Source: Candidatus Enterococcus murrayae (GTDB lineage Bacteria; Bacillota; Bacilli; Lactobacillales; Enterococcaceae). From it: a stretch of DNA of 64,000 bases. Shown piece by piece: positions 37,685 through 46,527 of the stretch. The notes beneath the pieces are model-generated. The model had not been told where the DNA came from, ran no database searches, and was given only the letters and a program-made list of their open reading frames with translations. Where the stretch lies: assembly GCF_017315985.1 (NCBI RefSeq), contig NZ_JAFLVR010000047.1, positions 28,539 to 92,538 on the forward strand. The letters are read 5' to 3'. The first letter of the stretch is position 1. Every line of letters starts with the position of its first letter. The position numbers and the translations under genes were made by a program.

Positions 37685-37901
37685 GCTATTTCCTCCAATC
37701 TTGTGCCTATACTTTACCACGAAGAAAGGGCTATCAATAACAATTTGACTCATATAAAACGATAAAAGGTACTGCTTCAGTAAACTGCTCTTATTAAAAG
37801 AAATAGAAAGCTGCTTTCTTCGACTGTTTGACAAAGATTTATGGTATTGTCTGATATGAGGGACAATAGTGTAGATCGAATCCTCATTTTATTCCTAATT
37901 A

Positions 37902-37910
37902 TGATAAAAT
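37902..37910 (+). promoter_or_regulatory. Extended -10 promoter of the tautomerase gene
   Basis: TGA-TAAAAT, 41 bp before the start codon. A second candidate is TTGACA (37828-37833), 18 nt, TGATAT. Confidence 0.45.
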
Positions 37911-37951
37911 ATGAGACGATAGAAATATAAAATTCAAAGGAGCGATTCATT

Positions 37952-38128
37952 ATGCCATTCGTGCACATTGAGTTAGTTGAAGGAAGAACGGAAGAGCAGT
38001 TAACTAAAATGGTGGAAGAGGTAACCGAAGCAGTGTCAAGAACAGCTGGAGCACCAAAGGAAAACATCCATGTTATTGTTAATGAAATGAAAAAAGGAAA
38101 ATATGCACAAGGCGGCAAGTGGAAATAA
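37952..38128 (+). CDS. 4-oxalocrotonate tautomerase family protein
   Basis: 58 residues: [20 protein letters not shown] opens it. After Met removal Pro1 is the catalytic base, as in the family. The C-terminal part includes [21 protein letters not shown], typical of YwhB/DmpI-like tautomerases. AAAGGAG precedes the ATG. The natural substrate in cocci is unknown. Confidence 0.92.
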   Translation: MPFVHIELVEGRTEEQLTKMVEEVTEAVSRTAGAPKENIHVIVNEMKKGKYAQGGKWK

Positions 38129-38143
38129 TAATTTATATTATAC

Positions 38144-38173
38144 TTGCATTTCAAATCAATAAGTGTTTATAAT
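38144..38173 (+). promoter_or_regulatory. Promoter of thrS
   Basis: TTGCAT, 18 nt, perfect TATAAT, just upstream of the T-box leader. Confidence 0.7.
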
Positions 38174-38194
38174 TACTTTGTAATTGATTGATGA

Positions 38195-38412
38195 AGAAAG
38201 ACACCTGAACTTGAAGGCTGTTTAACAGAGAGGAAAAGCAAGGCTGAAACTTTTCCAGACAAGCACAAGGAATGACCACTTTCTGAGACTTCTGTGTAAA
38301 AACAGAGGCGGAATAGCGCCGTTATCGCTTGTGAGGGACAGAGATGCTGTCCAAAGATTAGGTGGAACCACGTTTATTCGTCCTAGTACCGTTATGGGTA
38401 CTAGGACTTTTT
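38195..38412 (+). promoter_or_regulatory. T-box riboswitch (threonyl)
   Basis: Long structured leader ending in the T-box core AGGTGGAACCACG (38360-38372) and a perfect 11-bp terminator stem (38380-38390 with 38397-38407) plus T-run. The likely specifier is ACC in AATGACCACTTTC (about 38273-38285), a threonine codon followed by A, as expected for the downstream thrS. Uncharged tRNA-Thr would favour the antiterminator. Confidence 0.9.
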
Positions 38413-38622
38413 TATTCGTATTCCGTTTATCGAACTCGCTTATCAGCAGTACGCAAAATTTTCGATAGTTGAATAGTTTTACAGGAAGATTTTTAGTTTT
38501 TATTTCTGTAAGATGCGATGATTGATTTTGCGCAATTACTAATAACTACGACTTAAAAGCTGAGCAAATTCGAGAAGCCTTTCTTATTATCAATCAAAAA
38601 CTAATTAAGGGGGAACTACAGG

Positions 38623-40560
38623 ATGGTAAAAATTTCATTTCCAGATGGATCAGCAAAAGAATTTGACAATGGTATTACTGGTTTAGAAATCGCGAAAAGT
38701 ATTTCCAGTTCATTAGCAAAAAAAGCATTGGCTGTTGTAGTAAATGGGGAACTCGAAGATTTAAATCGGGTAATTGAAGAAGATGCAGAGTTAAAAATTA
38801 TAACTGAAAAAGATGAAGAAGCCTTACCGCTTATCCGTCATTCAAGCGCACATTTAATGGCGCAAGCAATTCGTCGTCTATTTCCGAATATGCATTTTGG
38901 TGTGGGACCGGCAATTGACACAGGTTTCTATTATGATACGGACAATGGTGAAACTCAAATCAGCGAAGAAGATTTTCCGGCGATCGAAAAAGAAATGAAA
39001 AAGATTGTGAAAGAAAATTTACCGATTGAACGAAAAGTTATGAGTCGTCAAGAAGCGTTAGATTTCTTTAGCTATGATCCTTATAAGGTAGAATTGATCA
39101 CAGATCTTCCAGAAGACGAGGTCATTACTGCTTATACACAAGGGGAATTTACTGACTTATGTCGTGGACCTCACGTGCCATCAACTGGGAAAATCAAAAT
39201 CTTCAAATTATTGTCTGTGGCAGGTGCTTACTGGCGCGGAAATTCTGATAATAAAATGATGCAACGAGTTTACGGCACAGCTTTCTTTAATCAAGCTGAT
39301 TTAGATCATTTCTTGCAGATGCGTGAAGAAGCCAAAGAGCGCGATCATCGTAAACTAGGAAAAGAGTTAGATTTATTTATGATCTCTCAAGAAGTAGGAT
39401 CAGGTCTGCCATTCTGGTTGCCAAAAGGTGCAACAATTCGTCGGATTATTGAACGTTATATTGTTGATAAAGAAATTTCCATGGGTTATGAACATGTATA
39501 TACTCCGGTCTTGGCTGATACGGGCTTATATAAAACATCTGGTCACTGGGATCACTATAAAGACGATATGTTCCCAATCATGGACATGGGTGATGGCGAG
39601 GAATCATTAGTTCTGCGTCCAATGAACTGCCCGCACCATATGATGATCTACAAAAACCATATCCACTCATACCGTGAATTGCCAATTCGGTTAGCTGAGC
39701 TTGGAATGGATCACCGTTATGAAAAATCTGGTGCACTATCAGGCTTGCAGCGCGTTCGTGAAATGACAATGAATGATGCACACATCTTTGTTCGTCCTGA
39801 CCAAATCAAAGAAGAGTTCCGTCGTACATTAGATTTGATTTTAGAAGTATACAAAGATTTTGGTTTTGAAGATTATCGTTTCCGTCTAAGCTATCGCGAT
39901 CCTGAAAATACTGAAAAATACTTCGATGATGATGCTATGTGGGAAAATTCGCAACGTCTATTGAAGGAAGTTATGGATGAATCAGGCTTTGATTATTTTG
40001 AAGCAGATGGTGAAGCGGCCTTCTATGGTCCGAAATTAGATGTACAGGTGCAAACAGCGCTTGGAACAGAAGAAACATTGTCAACAATTCAATTTGACTT
40101 CTTACTGCCTGAACGTTTTGATCTTACTTATATTGGTGAAGATGGGAAGGAACATCGTCCTGTTGTTGTTCACCGTAGTGTGGTTTCAACAATGGAACGA
40201 TTTACTGCATATTTGATTGAACAATACAAAGGAGCTTTCCCAACTTGGTTAGCACCAGAACAAGTGGCGATCCTGCCAGTATCACCAGAGCATCATGGGG
40301 ATTATGCTTATGAAGTCAAAGATCGTTTAGTCCGTGAAGGTGTTCGTGTTGAAGTCGACGACCGTAACGAAAAACTTGGATATAAGATTCGTCAAGCGCA
40401 AACACAAAAAATTCCTTATCTATTGGTAATTGGTGACAAAGAAGTAGAAAGTGCTTCTGTAAATGTTCGTCGTTATGGTAGCGAGGAACAAGAAGCACAA
40501 GATTTGAATATGTTCGTTGAGGCGATCAAAGATGATATTGACAATCTAAGTCGTAATTAA
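38623..40560 (+). CDS. thrS: Threonine-tRNA ligase
   Basis: 645 residues. N-terminal TGS domain (1-60), editing domain with [16 protein letters not shown], class II core with zinc-site NCPHHM, motif 2 [13 protein letters not shown], and a C-terminal anticodon-binding domain. It charges tRNA-Thr. Start codon behind AAGGGGGA. Controlled by the T-box upstream. Confidence 0.98.
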   Translation: MVKISFPDGSAKEFDNGITGLEIAKSISSSLAKKALAVVVNGELEDLNRVIEEDAELKIITEKDEEALPLIRHSSAHLMAQAIRRLFPNMHFGVGPAIDTGFYYDTDNGETQISEEDFPAIEKEMKKIVKENLPIERKVMSRQEALDFFSYDPYKVELITDLPEDEVITAYTQGEFTDLCRGPHVPSTGKIKIFKLLSVAGAYWRGNSDNKMMQRVYGTAFFNQADLDHFLQMREEAKERDHRKLGKELDLFMISQEVGSGLPFWLPKGATIRRIIERYIVDKEISMGYEHVYTPVLADTGLYKTSGHWDHYKDDMFPIMDMGDGEESLVLRPMNCPHHMMIYKNHIHSYRELPIRLAELGMDHRYEKSGALSGLQRVREMTMNDAHIFVRPDQIKEEFRRTLDLILEVYKDFGFEDYRFRLSYRDPENTEKYFDDDAMWENSQRLLKEVMDESGFDYFEADGEAAFYGPKLDVQVQTALGTEETLSTIQFDFLLPERFDLTYIGEDGKEHRPVVVHRSVVSTMERFTAYLIEQYKGAFPTWLAPEQVAILPVSPEHHGDYAYEVKDRLVREGVRVEVDDRNEKLGYKIRQAQTQKIPYLLVIGDKEVESASVNVRRYGSEEQEAQDLNMFVEAIKDDIDNLSRN

Positions 40561-40588
40561 AAAGAATGACATGTTTTCGTACCATCAG

Positions 40589-40636
40589 ACTGTAGACAAA
40601 GTCCACTTTTTTTGGATGATGTCTACAGTTTTTTCT
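40589..40636 (+). terminator. Terminator of thrS
   Basis: Perfect 10-bp stem ACTGTAGACA / TGTCTACAGT with a 21-nt loop and T-run. Confidence 0.8.
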
Positions 40637-40715
40637 TTTATTTGTTCTGCTTTGATACTTTGAATGAAATAAGTAGAAAAAGTATTAACTGGCACAAACC
40701 GAAACTTTCGATTCA

Positions 40716-40782
40716 TTTGTGGAAAACTTTTTAAAGAAAATGCGTAATAACCGCTTTTCAAATTATCGGAGTTTTCCACAAA
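40716..40782. repeat. 67-nt inverted-repeat element with DnaA-box-like arms
   Basis: Perfect 13-bp arms TTTGTGGAAAACT and AGTTTTCCACAAA around 41 nt that contain a smaller inner stem (GAAAATGCG with CGCTTTTC, one bulge). Each arm contains TTTTCCACA, one base from the DnaA-box consensus TTATNCACA. No T-run follows, so it is not a terminator. Confidence 0.6.
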
Positions 40783-41025
40783 AAAAAGAACCGAAAAATG
40801 TTTCACGAAAAATAATTTTTTAATTGGTTGGAAACCCACGTTTTATGCAAATGAATATATAAATTAAAAATTCTTTCATCTTACCGTGAAACACTTCTCT
40901 TTTTTTATCGTGAAATAAATGAAAGTTTTTAAACTATGGTAAAGGAACTATGATTAATCCTTTTGAAAAAACTCTTTTTCGGCTACAATAAGACAAGTAA
41001 CTGTCAAAGTGGAAGGAACAGATGA

Positions 41026-43152
41026 ATGAAACTAACGAATCCATTTAAGAAATTTTTTGAAAAACTGAAGCTTGCGGACGAAAGTGGCCGCAATCAAAAT
41101 AAAAGCCACATACCTTTTAGATTGAACTTTTTATTTTTTATCATCTTTGCACTGTTTGTAATTCTAGTCACACGATTGGGCTATCTGCAAATAGTTGAAG
41201 GTGATAAGATGAAGGCGGAAATGAAGGCTTCAACGACTATCACTGTAAAAGAAAATGCACCTCGTGGTGTAATTTATGATGCCAAAGGTACAGCCTTAGT
41301 CAATAATACCGGGAATTCTGCAATCACCTTTACCCGAAGCAATATGATGCAGAGCGAAGACATTCTTGAATTAGCGATTGAGCTAAATAAATTGATTGAT
41401 GTTCCAGTTGATGAAAGTCTAACCACTAGAGACAAGAAAGATTATTGGTTAGCAGATCTAAAGAATAGAAAAAAGGCCGAAGAGCGGCTTTCTTTTAAAG
41501 AAAAAAATCTTGATAATACCAACGAATATCAAAAATTAGTTGATAAAGTCAAAGATAGTGAAATTCAGCTCGATGAAGAACAGCTTAAGGTTGCAACAAT
41601 TTTTAAACGTATGAATGCAGCATCAGCACTGAGCACGGTTTTTGTAAAAAATGAAGGTGTGACTAAGGAAGAATTAGCAGTAGTTGCTGAACATGCTTCA
41701 GATCTGCCCGGTGTGTCCACGGGAATTGACTGGGATCGTTCATACAATGATGATTTAGATGGTTCACTAAAAAGTATCTTAGGAACGATCACAACGGAAA
41801 AAGAGGGACTGCCTGCCGAAGAAGCAGATGAACTATTGAAAAAAGGTTACGCTCGCAATGATCGTGTAGGTAAGAGCTATTTAGAAAAGCAGTATGAAGA
41901 ACAGCTTCAAGGTAAAAAAGGCGAATATAAAGTTACCTTGAATCAAAATGGCAACATCGAGAAACAAGAAGAGATCAAAAAGGGTGAAAAAGGATCGAAT
42001 ATTGTTTTAACTATCAACTCTGACTTCCAGAAGAAGGTTGAAGATATTTTGAAAAAACACTATCAAGGCTTAGTTGATAGTGGTGTTGCGAAGTATTCGC
42101 CTGGAGCTTATGCCGTTGCAGTGAATCCTAATACTGGCGAGGTTTTAGCTATGACAGGCTTTACTCACGATTCAAGTAGTAAAGAAATAGAAGAAAATAC
42201 ATTAGGAACAATCACTAGTGCTTTTGAACCTGGTTCAGTCGTTAAGGCTGGTACTATTACAGCTGGCTATCAAACTGGGGCAATAACAGGAAATGATACC
42301 TTAATCGATCAGCCGATCAAATTATCTGGTACTGCGTTAAAAGGATCGATCTATAACAAATCTTTGGGAACTCAAATTCCAGTGAATACAGTAAAAGCTT
42401 TAGAATGGTCATCCAATGCTTATATGATGCAAATTGTTTTAAGGATGCTGGGGGTTCAATACCAGCAAAATATGACTTTACCTGAAAGTGCCTCCTCTAA
42501 AGAAATGTATGATAAATTGCGAAATGCATTTGCAGAATACGGCATGGGTGTGAAGACACAAATTGATTTACCAAACGAATCACCTGGCTTAATCAATGAT
42601 CAATTTGGTACAGATAATGCCCCTGGAGGCGGAAATCTGCTTGACTTGTCATTTGGGCAGTATGACACATATACGCCAATGCAATTAGCGCAATATGCTG
42701 CAACAGTAGCAAATGGCGGAACTAGAATCGCGCCGCATGTTGTAAAAGGAATCTATGGCAATAATGACAGCGGCGGATTAGGAAAGCTTCAACAAGAAAT
42801 TACTGGTAAAAAATTGGATCAGGTAAATATCACAGCTGAGCAGATGGGAATCATTAAACAAGGCTTCTATCAAGCTGTCCACGGAAGTGATCCTTATACG
42901 ACTGCCAAAGATTTAGCCTCAGCAAAACTAGATCCAGCTGCAAAAACAGGTACGGCCGAAACCGTGGTATCAGTCAATGGACAAGCAGTGAACACCATTA
43001 ATAGCAATATCGTGGCTTATGCTCCTCACGACAATCCTCAAATTGCTATTAGTGTGATGTTGCCAAATTTAGATGAAGAGCATGATGATACAAACAAAGC
43101 TATTGCAAAAGACATAATAAATGCATTTGCAGAGACATATGGCGTACAATAA
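41026..43152 (+). CDS. pbp2B: Class B penicillin-binding protein (PBP2b type)
   Basis: 708 residues. Cytoplasmic N-terminus and one membrane anchor (about residues 32-52), then a PBP dimer domain (GVIYDAKGTALVNN). The transpeptidase domain has active Ser404 in EPGSVVKAG (SXXK), S462-S463-N464 and K640-T641-G642. No PASTA repeats. It is a D,D-transpeptidase in peptidoglycan synthesis, of the division/elongation type next to thrS in enterococci. The symbol rests on that position and length. Monocistronic with terminator. Confidence 0.9.
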   Translation: MKLTNPFKKFFEKLKLADESGRNQNKSHIPFRLNFLFFIIFALFVILVTRLGYLQIVEGDKMKAEMKASTTITVKENAPRGVIYDAKGTALVNNTGNSAITFTRSNMMQSEDILELAIELNKLIDVPVDESLTTRDKKDYWLADLKNRKKAEERLSFKEKNLDNTNEYQKLVDKVKDSEIQLDEEQLKVATIFKRMNAASALSTVFVKNEGVTKEELAVVAEHASDLPGVSTGIDWDRSYNDDLDGSLKSILGTITTEKEGLPAEEADELLKKGYARNDRVGKSYLEKQYEEQLQGKKGEYKVTLNQNGNIEKQEEIKKGEKGSNIVLTINSDFQKKVEDILKKHYQGLVDSGVAKYSPGAYAVAVNPNTGEVLAMTGFTHDSSSKEIEENTLGTITSAFEPGSVVKAGTITAGYQTGAITGNDTLIDQPIKLSGTALKGSIYNKSLGTQIPVNTVKALEWSSNAYMMQIVLRMLGVQYQQNMTLPESASSKEMYDKLRNAFAEYGMGVKTQIDLPNESPGLINDQFGTDNAPGGGNLLDLSFGQYDTYTPMQLAQYAATVANGGTRIAPHVVKGIYGNNDSGGLGKLQQEITGKKLDQVNITAEQMGIIKQGFYQAVHGSDPYTTAKDLASAKLDPAAKTGTAETVVSVNGQAVNTINSNIVAYAPHDNPQIAISVMLPNLDEEHDDTNKAIAKDIINAFAETYGVQ

Positions 43153-43182
43153 AGCTAAGGAGCTGTGCTCCTTAGCTTTTTA
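43150..43182 (+). terminator. Terminator of the PBP gene
   Basis: Stem AAGCTAAGGAG / CTCCTTAGCTT with a CTGTG loop and T-run. Confidence 0.9.
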
Positions 43183-43318
43183 TGATGGAGTCATATTTTT
43201 CTTGAACGAGAGGAACGTTAAAAGGATTCTCATTGGATTGGATCACTTTGACAGCATAGGAAAAATACGCGATTTTCCAAAGAGAATGAATACGTTTATA
43301 TGAAAAGGAGAGCTAAGT

Positions 43319-43792
43319 ATGTCAGTATACGATTTTAAAGTGAAACAAACAGATGGAGCCGAAAAGTCTTTATCAGATTATCAGGGAGAAGTCATCTTGA
43401 TCGTCAATACCGCAACTGGATGTGGATTTACGCCACAATATGAAGGATTACAAAATTTATATAATCAGTATAAAGACAAAGGATTTGAAATTCTTGATTT
43501 TCCTTGCAACCAATTTGGAAATCAAGCTCCTGGTACTGATGTAGAAGTTGCAGAATTTTGTCAGTTGAAATATCATACGACATTTCAAACTTTTACTAAG
43601 ATCGATGTTAATGGAGAAAATGAAGATCCGCTTTACAGTTATTTGAAGAGTGCGCAAGGTGGTTTACTTAACAAAGCAATCAAATGGAATTTCACAAAAT
43701 TCTTGATCGATCGCGAAGGAAACGTGGTAAAACGCTATGCGTCACAAACTAAGCCCGAAGATATTGCGCAGGACATTGAAACATATCTCTAA
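43319..43792 (+). CDS. Glutathione peroxidase family protein (Cys type)
   Basis: 157 residues. Peroxidatic Cys in NTATGCGFTPQYEGL, with the GPx signature ILDFPCNQFGNQAPGT and WNFTKFLIDREGNVVKRY. Cysteine replaces selenocysteine, as usual in bacteria. It reduces peroxides, probably with thioredoxin rather than glutathione. AAAGGAG precedes the ATG. A 124-bp gap with a promoter separates it from rpmG. Confidence 0.95.
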   Translation: MSVYDFKVKQTDGAEKSLSDYQGEVILIVNTATGCGFTPQYEGLQNLYNQYKDKGFEILDFPCNQFGNQAPGTDVEVAEFCQLKYHTTFQTFTKIDVNGENEDPLYSYLKSAQGGLLNKAIKWNFTKFLIDREGNVVKRYASQTKPEDIAQDIETYL

Positions 43793-43833
43793 AATCGTCA
43801 AGTAGAATTACTTAACGAATTTGATAAAAAGAC

Positions 43834-43862
43834 TGGTCAAGAAAATAAAAACATGATATGAT
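43834..43862 (+). promoter_or_regulatory. Promoter of rpmG
   Basis: TGGTCA, 17 nt, TATGAT with extended TGA, 55 bp ahead of the rpmG start. Confidence 0.6.
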
Positions 43863-43916
43863 ATCAAAGTCTGAGAAATATCTTGGAAAACTTGTTTTTA
43901 CAAGGGAGGGAAAATC

Positions 43917-44066
43917 ATGCGCGTAAATATCACTTTAGAATGTACTTCTTGTAAAGAACGTAACTACCTAACAAATAAAAACAAACGTAACAATCCTGAT
44001 CGTTTGGAAAAAATGAAATATTGCCCACGCGAACGCAAAGTTACTTTGCATAAAGAAGTAAAATAA
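43917..44066 (+). CDS. rpmG: 50S ribosomal protein L33
   Basis: 49 residues. [20 protein letters not shown] opens it, with CXXC at positions 9 and 12, and [23 protein letters not shown] follows. The first CXXC and a single later Cys match the RpmGA form of B. subtilis. GGGAGGG precedes the ATG. Monocistronic with a strong terminator. Confidence 0.96.
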   Translation: MRVNITLECTSCKERNYLTNKNKRNNPDRLEKMKYCPRERKVTLHKEVK

Positions 44067-44077
44067 TCGCAACTACG

Positions 44078-44112
44078 AGTCAGCAATCAAATTTGATTGC
44101 TGGCTTTTTTTA
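44078..44112 (+). terminator. Terminator of rpmG
   Basis: Stem GTCAGCAATCAAA / TTTGATTGCTGGC with almost no loop, then seven T. Confidence 0.9.
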
Positions 44113-44241
44113 TTACTCAGAGAAACTTGCATAACTTTTTCAGAAATCTACATAAAATCTTCACAGAATCCTAAACAAAAGCTAACTTTACAATGATAAA
44201 ACTAGTTATTAAACAAATCAATTATGGAAAGGAAGGATTAG

Positions 44242-44649
44242 ATGCGCAAAGTTCCACCGATTTTGAAGCCGATTGCACTGCTAACATTGTCAATATTAAT
44301 TGCTACGACATCGGGAATTTTAAATAATTCTAGCTATCGTCAAGTGAAGGCTACGACACCGACGACAGAATCAAGTACTACTGGCACTAACGATTCTTCT
44401 CGTGATTTAAATAGTATTACTAGTGAGACAAGTACAATCAATGAACAATCAGAAATAGAAGAACCTGAAAGAAATGAGAACATCGTGGACAGTACGAACG
44501 GAGACAATCGAATGGAGGAAACGCAATCTTCAATTTCTACTACTTCCGAGGTGCCTTCATCTTCAACAGAGGAATCTCAAACAACTCCGACACAACAGCA
44601 ACAGCCGGCGAATGGACCGATAGGCTCAGAGGAAGGTGATAGTCAATGA
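44242..44649 (+). CDS. Secreted Ser/Thr-rich protein, unknown function
   Basis: 135 residues. A basic N-terminus and hydrophobic helix (about 10-27, PIALLTLSILIATTSGIL) look like a signal peptide or anchor. The rest is low-complexity Ser/Thr/Glu/Gln/Asn sequence without Cys, ending acidic. No family recognised. Such composition fits a cell-wall-spanning or glycosylated surface segment but no LPXTG motif is present. The next gene begins in its stop codon (4-bp overlap), so the two products are made together. Confidence 0.7.
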   Translation: MRKVPPILKPIALLTLSILIATTSGILNNSSYRQVKATTPTTESSTTGTNDSSRDLNSITSETSTINEQSEIEEPERNENIVDSTNGDNRMEETQSSISTTSEVPSSSTEESQTTPTQQQQPANGPIGSEEGDSQ

Positions 44650-45383
44650 CTCTGCTATTAGATATTATTAATGGACTAAATAAATTTTTAGGCTTTTTAG
44701 ATATTAGTCCAAAATATTCGAATAGAGCGTATACGTTGTTAAGCATAATACCAACTGTATACATTTTAAGAATTGTATACGGTCTGTGGCTCAATCAAAA
44801 TTATCTGCAATTAGTGATCTATAGTTTAGTTTTTATTGGGTTGGTTTATTTCATTGTCTTAAATTTCTTTTATTATTTTTTAGACAAAAACTTAAAAGGA
44901 GATATTACGCAGCTTTTTGTTAAATATTTACCTGATGATGCTTTCAATATCCAAAATGAAAAAGCCAAAAAAGCAAAGAAAGTTTTCGAACAGGCTCAGG
45001 AAATACCTGTTGAGTTCAATGAAGACTATCAATTAAAATTAGTTGAAAACATTCAGGCTCTAATAGACGGAAAAGAAATTACTACTCGAGATATAACGAA
45101 GCAAGAAGGGTTCTTGATCGATGAAAATACGCTGTATCCCTATTACTATGTGAAACAGATAGATTCTGCGACCTATCAGCTACAGATAGGAAAAAATTAT
45201 CGTGAATTGGAAACCATTGGTAGGATTCGTCAAAAAGAGCCGTTACGACCGATAGGATTATTTATTGTTGGTGGAGACTTTGTTAAGGAGGGGGTTCGTT
45301 ATCATGAACCTTATCGATTGAAATTCTTAGCCAAAAAAGAAGAGGTCACAGCGGCTAAGCGTACACGTCGCAGCAAAAAATAA
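44646..45383 (+). CDS. Membrane protein, DUF6681-like
   Basis: 245 residues. Two or three N-terminal membrane helices (about 28-48 and 57-84), then a soluble cytoplasmic domain with acidic middle and a very basic tail AAKRTRRSKK. It resembles the Lactobacillales family annotated DUF6681, from memory. Translationally coupled to the Ser/Thr-rich protein, suggesting a joint envelope role. Confidence 0.72.
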   Translation: MTLLLDIINGLNKFLGFLDISPKYSNRAYTLLSIIPTVYILRIVYGLWLNQNYLQLVIYSLVFIGLVYFIVLNFFYYFLDKNLKGDITQLFVKYLPDDAFNIQNEKAKKAKKVFEQAQEIPVEFNEDYQLKLVENIQALIDGKEITTRDITKQEGFLIDENTLYPYYYVKQIDSATYQLQIGKNYRELETIGRIRQKEPLRPIGLFIVGGDFVKEGVRYHEPYRLKFLAKKEEVTAAKRTRRSKK

Positions 45384-45443
45384 AATGCCGTCTGATTGAG
45401 ACAACTTCTGTTGAAGGAGTACTCGATCAGATCGGCATTTTTT
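45383..45443. terminator. Bidirectional terminator between convergent genes
   Basis: Long interrupted stem (AAATGCCG / CGGCATTT outer, TCTGATTGAG / CTCGATCAGA inner) with A and T runs, serving the DUF6681-like gene and the iron-binding lipoprotein. Confidence 0.88.
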
Positions 45444-46368
45444 ATTTTAAAACATCCTGGATATTTTCGACCATTTTGGTATAAGCGATTGGTCCATTGT
45501 ATAACCAGCTTGAGTTACCGTCAAATTCATACAAATGTTTATTTTTCACCGCTGGAATATTACTCCATAAAGGATCTTTAAACATTGCAGCACCAGAATC
45601 ACTGTTAACTAGGAAAATATAATCTGCATCAAGCTGCGACAGACTCTCTAAAGAAACTTGTGAGAAATCGGCAGTTGCCTTTTTACTGATCTCTTTGGTT
45701 AATTGTGGAACTTCAAAGCCTAGCTCCTGATAAAGCAGTTGACCGCTAGAGCGAGTATCTGCCACCATAAACGCAGAATTATTCGTTACCCATAAAACAA
45801 CAGCAGACTTGCCTTTGATTTTGTCTTTTAAATCTTTTTTGGTCTTTTCAATTAGTTGGTCATAGTCCTTTTCGACATCTTTGGCTTGTTCTTCTTTGCC
45901 TAAAACTTTTCCAACGTCCTCTAGCTGATCACGCCAAGTAACATTATCGCCATTTTTAACAACATAGGTAGGTGCGATTTTAGAATACTCTTTATATTTG
46001 CCACCTTCAAGAGAGCCATTTGAGCCGATTAATAATAGATCAGGTTCAAATTTTAAAACATCTTCGTAAGGCAGATCGTAATTGATTGTTGGAGTACCTT
46101 TTAGTTCATCTTGTAAATAATTTTGTATTTTTCCCTCGCCGACCGTCCATTGGGCAACTGGTTTTTCATCCAAGGCGACTAAATAATCCTCTAAGTATGA
46201 GGCGATGATCCGCTTAGGCTTTTCAGGAATATCGACTTTGTGGTCTTGGGCGTCGGTCAGGGTTCGAAGATCATTATCTTTATCTTTACTTTCACTGCTT
46301 TGTCCACAAGCTACTAAGCTAAAAAGCGCTATCAGAAAAGTCGTACTTAAAGCTATTTTTTTAAACAT
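45442..46368 (-). CDS. Iron-siderophore ABC transporter substrate-binding lipoprotein
   Basis: 308 residues. Signal peptide with lipobox LVAC at 18-21, then a FecB/FhuD-type (class III) binding fold (KPKRIIASYLEDYLVALDEKP and a long connecting helix). It captures ferric siderophore or haem-like iron. Divergent from the ATPase/permease genes, with a Fur-like palindrome at its promoter. Confidence 0.92.
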   Translation of the reverse strand: MFKKIALSTTFLIALFSLVACGQSSESKDKDNDLRTLTDAQDHKVDIPEKPKRIIASYLEDYLVALDEKPVAQWTVGEGKIQNYLQDELKGTPTINYDLPYEDVLKFEPDLLLIGSNGSLEGGKYKEYSKIAPTYVVKNGDNVTWRDQLEDVGKVLGKEEQAKDVEKDYDQLIEKTKKDLKDKIKGKSAVVLWVTNNSAFMVADTRSSGQLLYQELGFEVPQLTKEISKKATADFSQVSLESLSQLDADYIFLVNSDSGAAMFKDPLWSNIPAVKNKHLYEFDGNSSWLYNGPIAYTKMVENIQDVLK

Positions 46369-46388
46369 AAAAAAACTCCTTCAGAATT

Positions 46389-46409
46389 AATTGAGAAATG
46401 TTCTCAATT
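46389..46409 (-). promoter_or_regulatory. Fur-type box at the lipoprotein promoter
   Basis: Perfect 9-bp palindrome AATTGAGAA-ATG-TTCTCAATT over the probable transcription start. It matches Fur-like operators (TGAGAAT..ATTCTCA type). Confidence 0.75.
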
Positions 46410-46413
46410 AATA

Positions 46414-46441
46414 TTATTACCGAAAGAGAAAAGAGTGTCAA
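46414..46441 (-). promoter_or_regulatory. Promoter of the iron-binding lipoprotein gene
   Basis: On the minus strand a perfect TTGACA (plus 46436-46441) followed 16-17 nt later by TAATAA/AATAAT. The Fur box lies just downstream. Confidence 0.7.
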
Positions 46442-46465
46442 CAGTGAGTTTTCTTTCATCAATGG

Positions 46466-46494
46466 TTGACGATGATGATAAAGAAGGTCATAAT
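46466..46494 (+). promoter_or_regulatory. Promoter of the siderophore ATPase/permease operon
   Basis: TTGACG, 17 nt, CATAAT; the second Fur-like box overlaps its -10. Confidence 0.7.
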
Positions 46495-46510
46495 TGAGAA
46501 CGATTATCAG
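46492..46510 (+). promoter_or_regulatory. Fur-type box at the ATPase/permease promoter
   Basis: AATTGAGAACGATTATCAG matches the Fur consensus GATAATGATTATC-type less symmetrically than the divergent copy. It spans the -10 and start region. Confidence 0.7.
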
Positions 46511-46527
46511 AGAAAAGGGGAAGGTCT

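Larger units (their letters stand above)
38129..38622 (+). other. 494-bp leader region of thrS
   Basis: No protein gene. Contains the thrS promoter (38144-38173), the T-box leader (about 38195-38410) and about 200 bp of unassigned A/T-rich sequence between the T-box terminator and the thrS ribosome binding site, where I see no further element. Confidence 0.75.
40561..41025. other. 465-bp intergenic region between thrS and the penicillin-binding protein gene
   Basis: No convincing gene; an 84-codon minus-strand frame has no supporting features. It holds a terminator (40589-40636), a 67-nt inverted-repeat element (40716-40782) and two separated TGTTTCACG-type half-sites (40799-40807 and, inverted, 40885-40893), with a third partial copy CGTGAAAT at 40909-40916. 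Confidence 0.7.

Noticed and set aside
37777..38154. 125-codon open frame on the minus strand
   Set aside because: It lies opposite the 58-residue tautomerase gene, which has a clear family match and ribosome binding site; this is a shadow.
40585..40839. 84-codon open frame on the minus strand after thrS
   Set aside because: It covers the thrS terminator and the inverted-repeat element, has no ribosome binding site and no recognisable protein features.
40716..40893. A replication origin or parS centromere
   Set aside because: Only two degenerate DnaA-like boxes and split parS halves are present, and dnaA, dnaN, parA and parB are not nearby. Kept as a finding about structure only.
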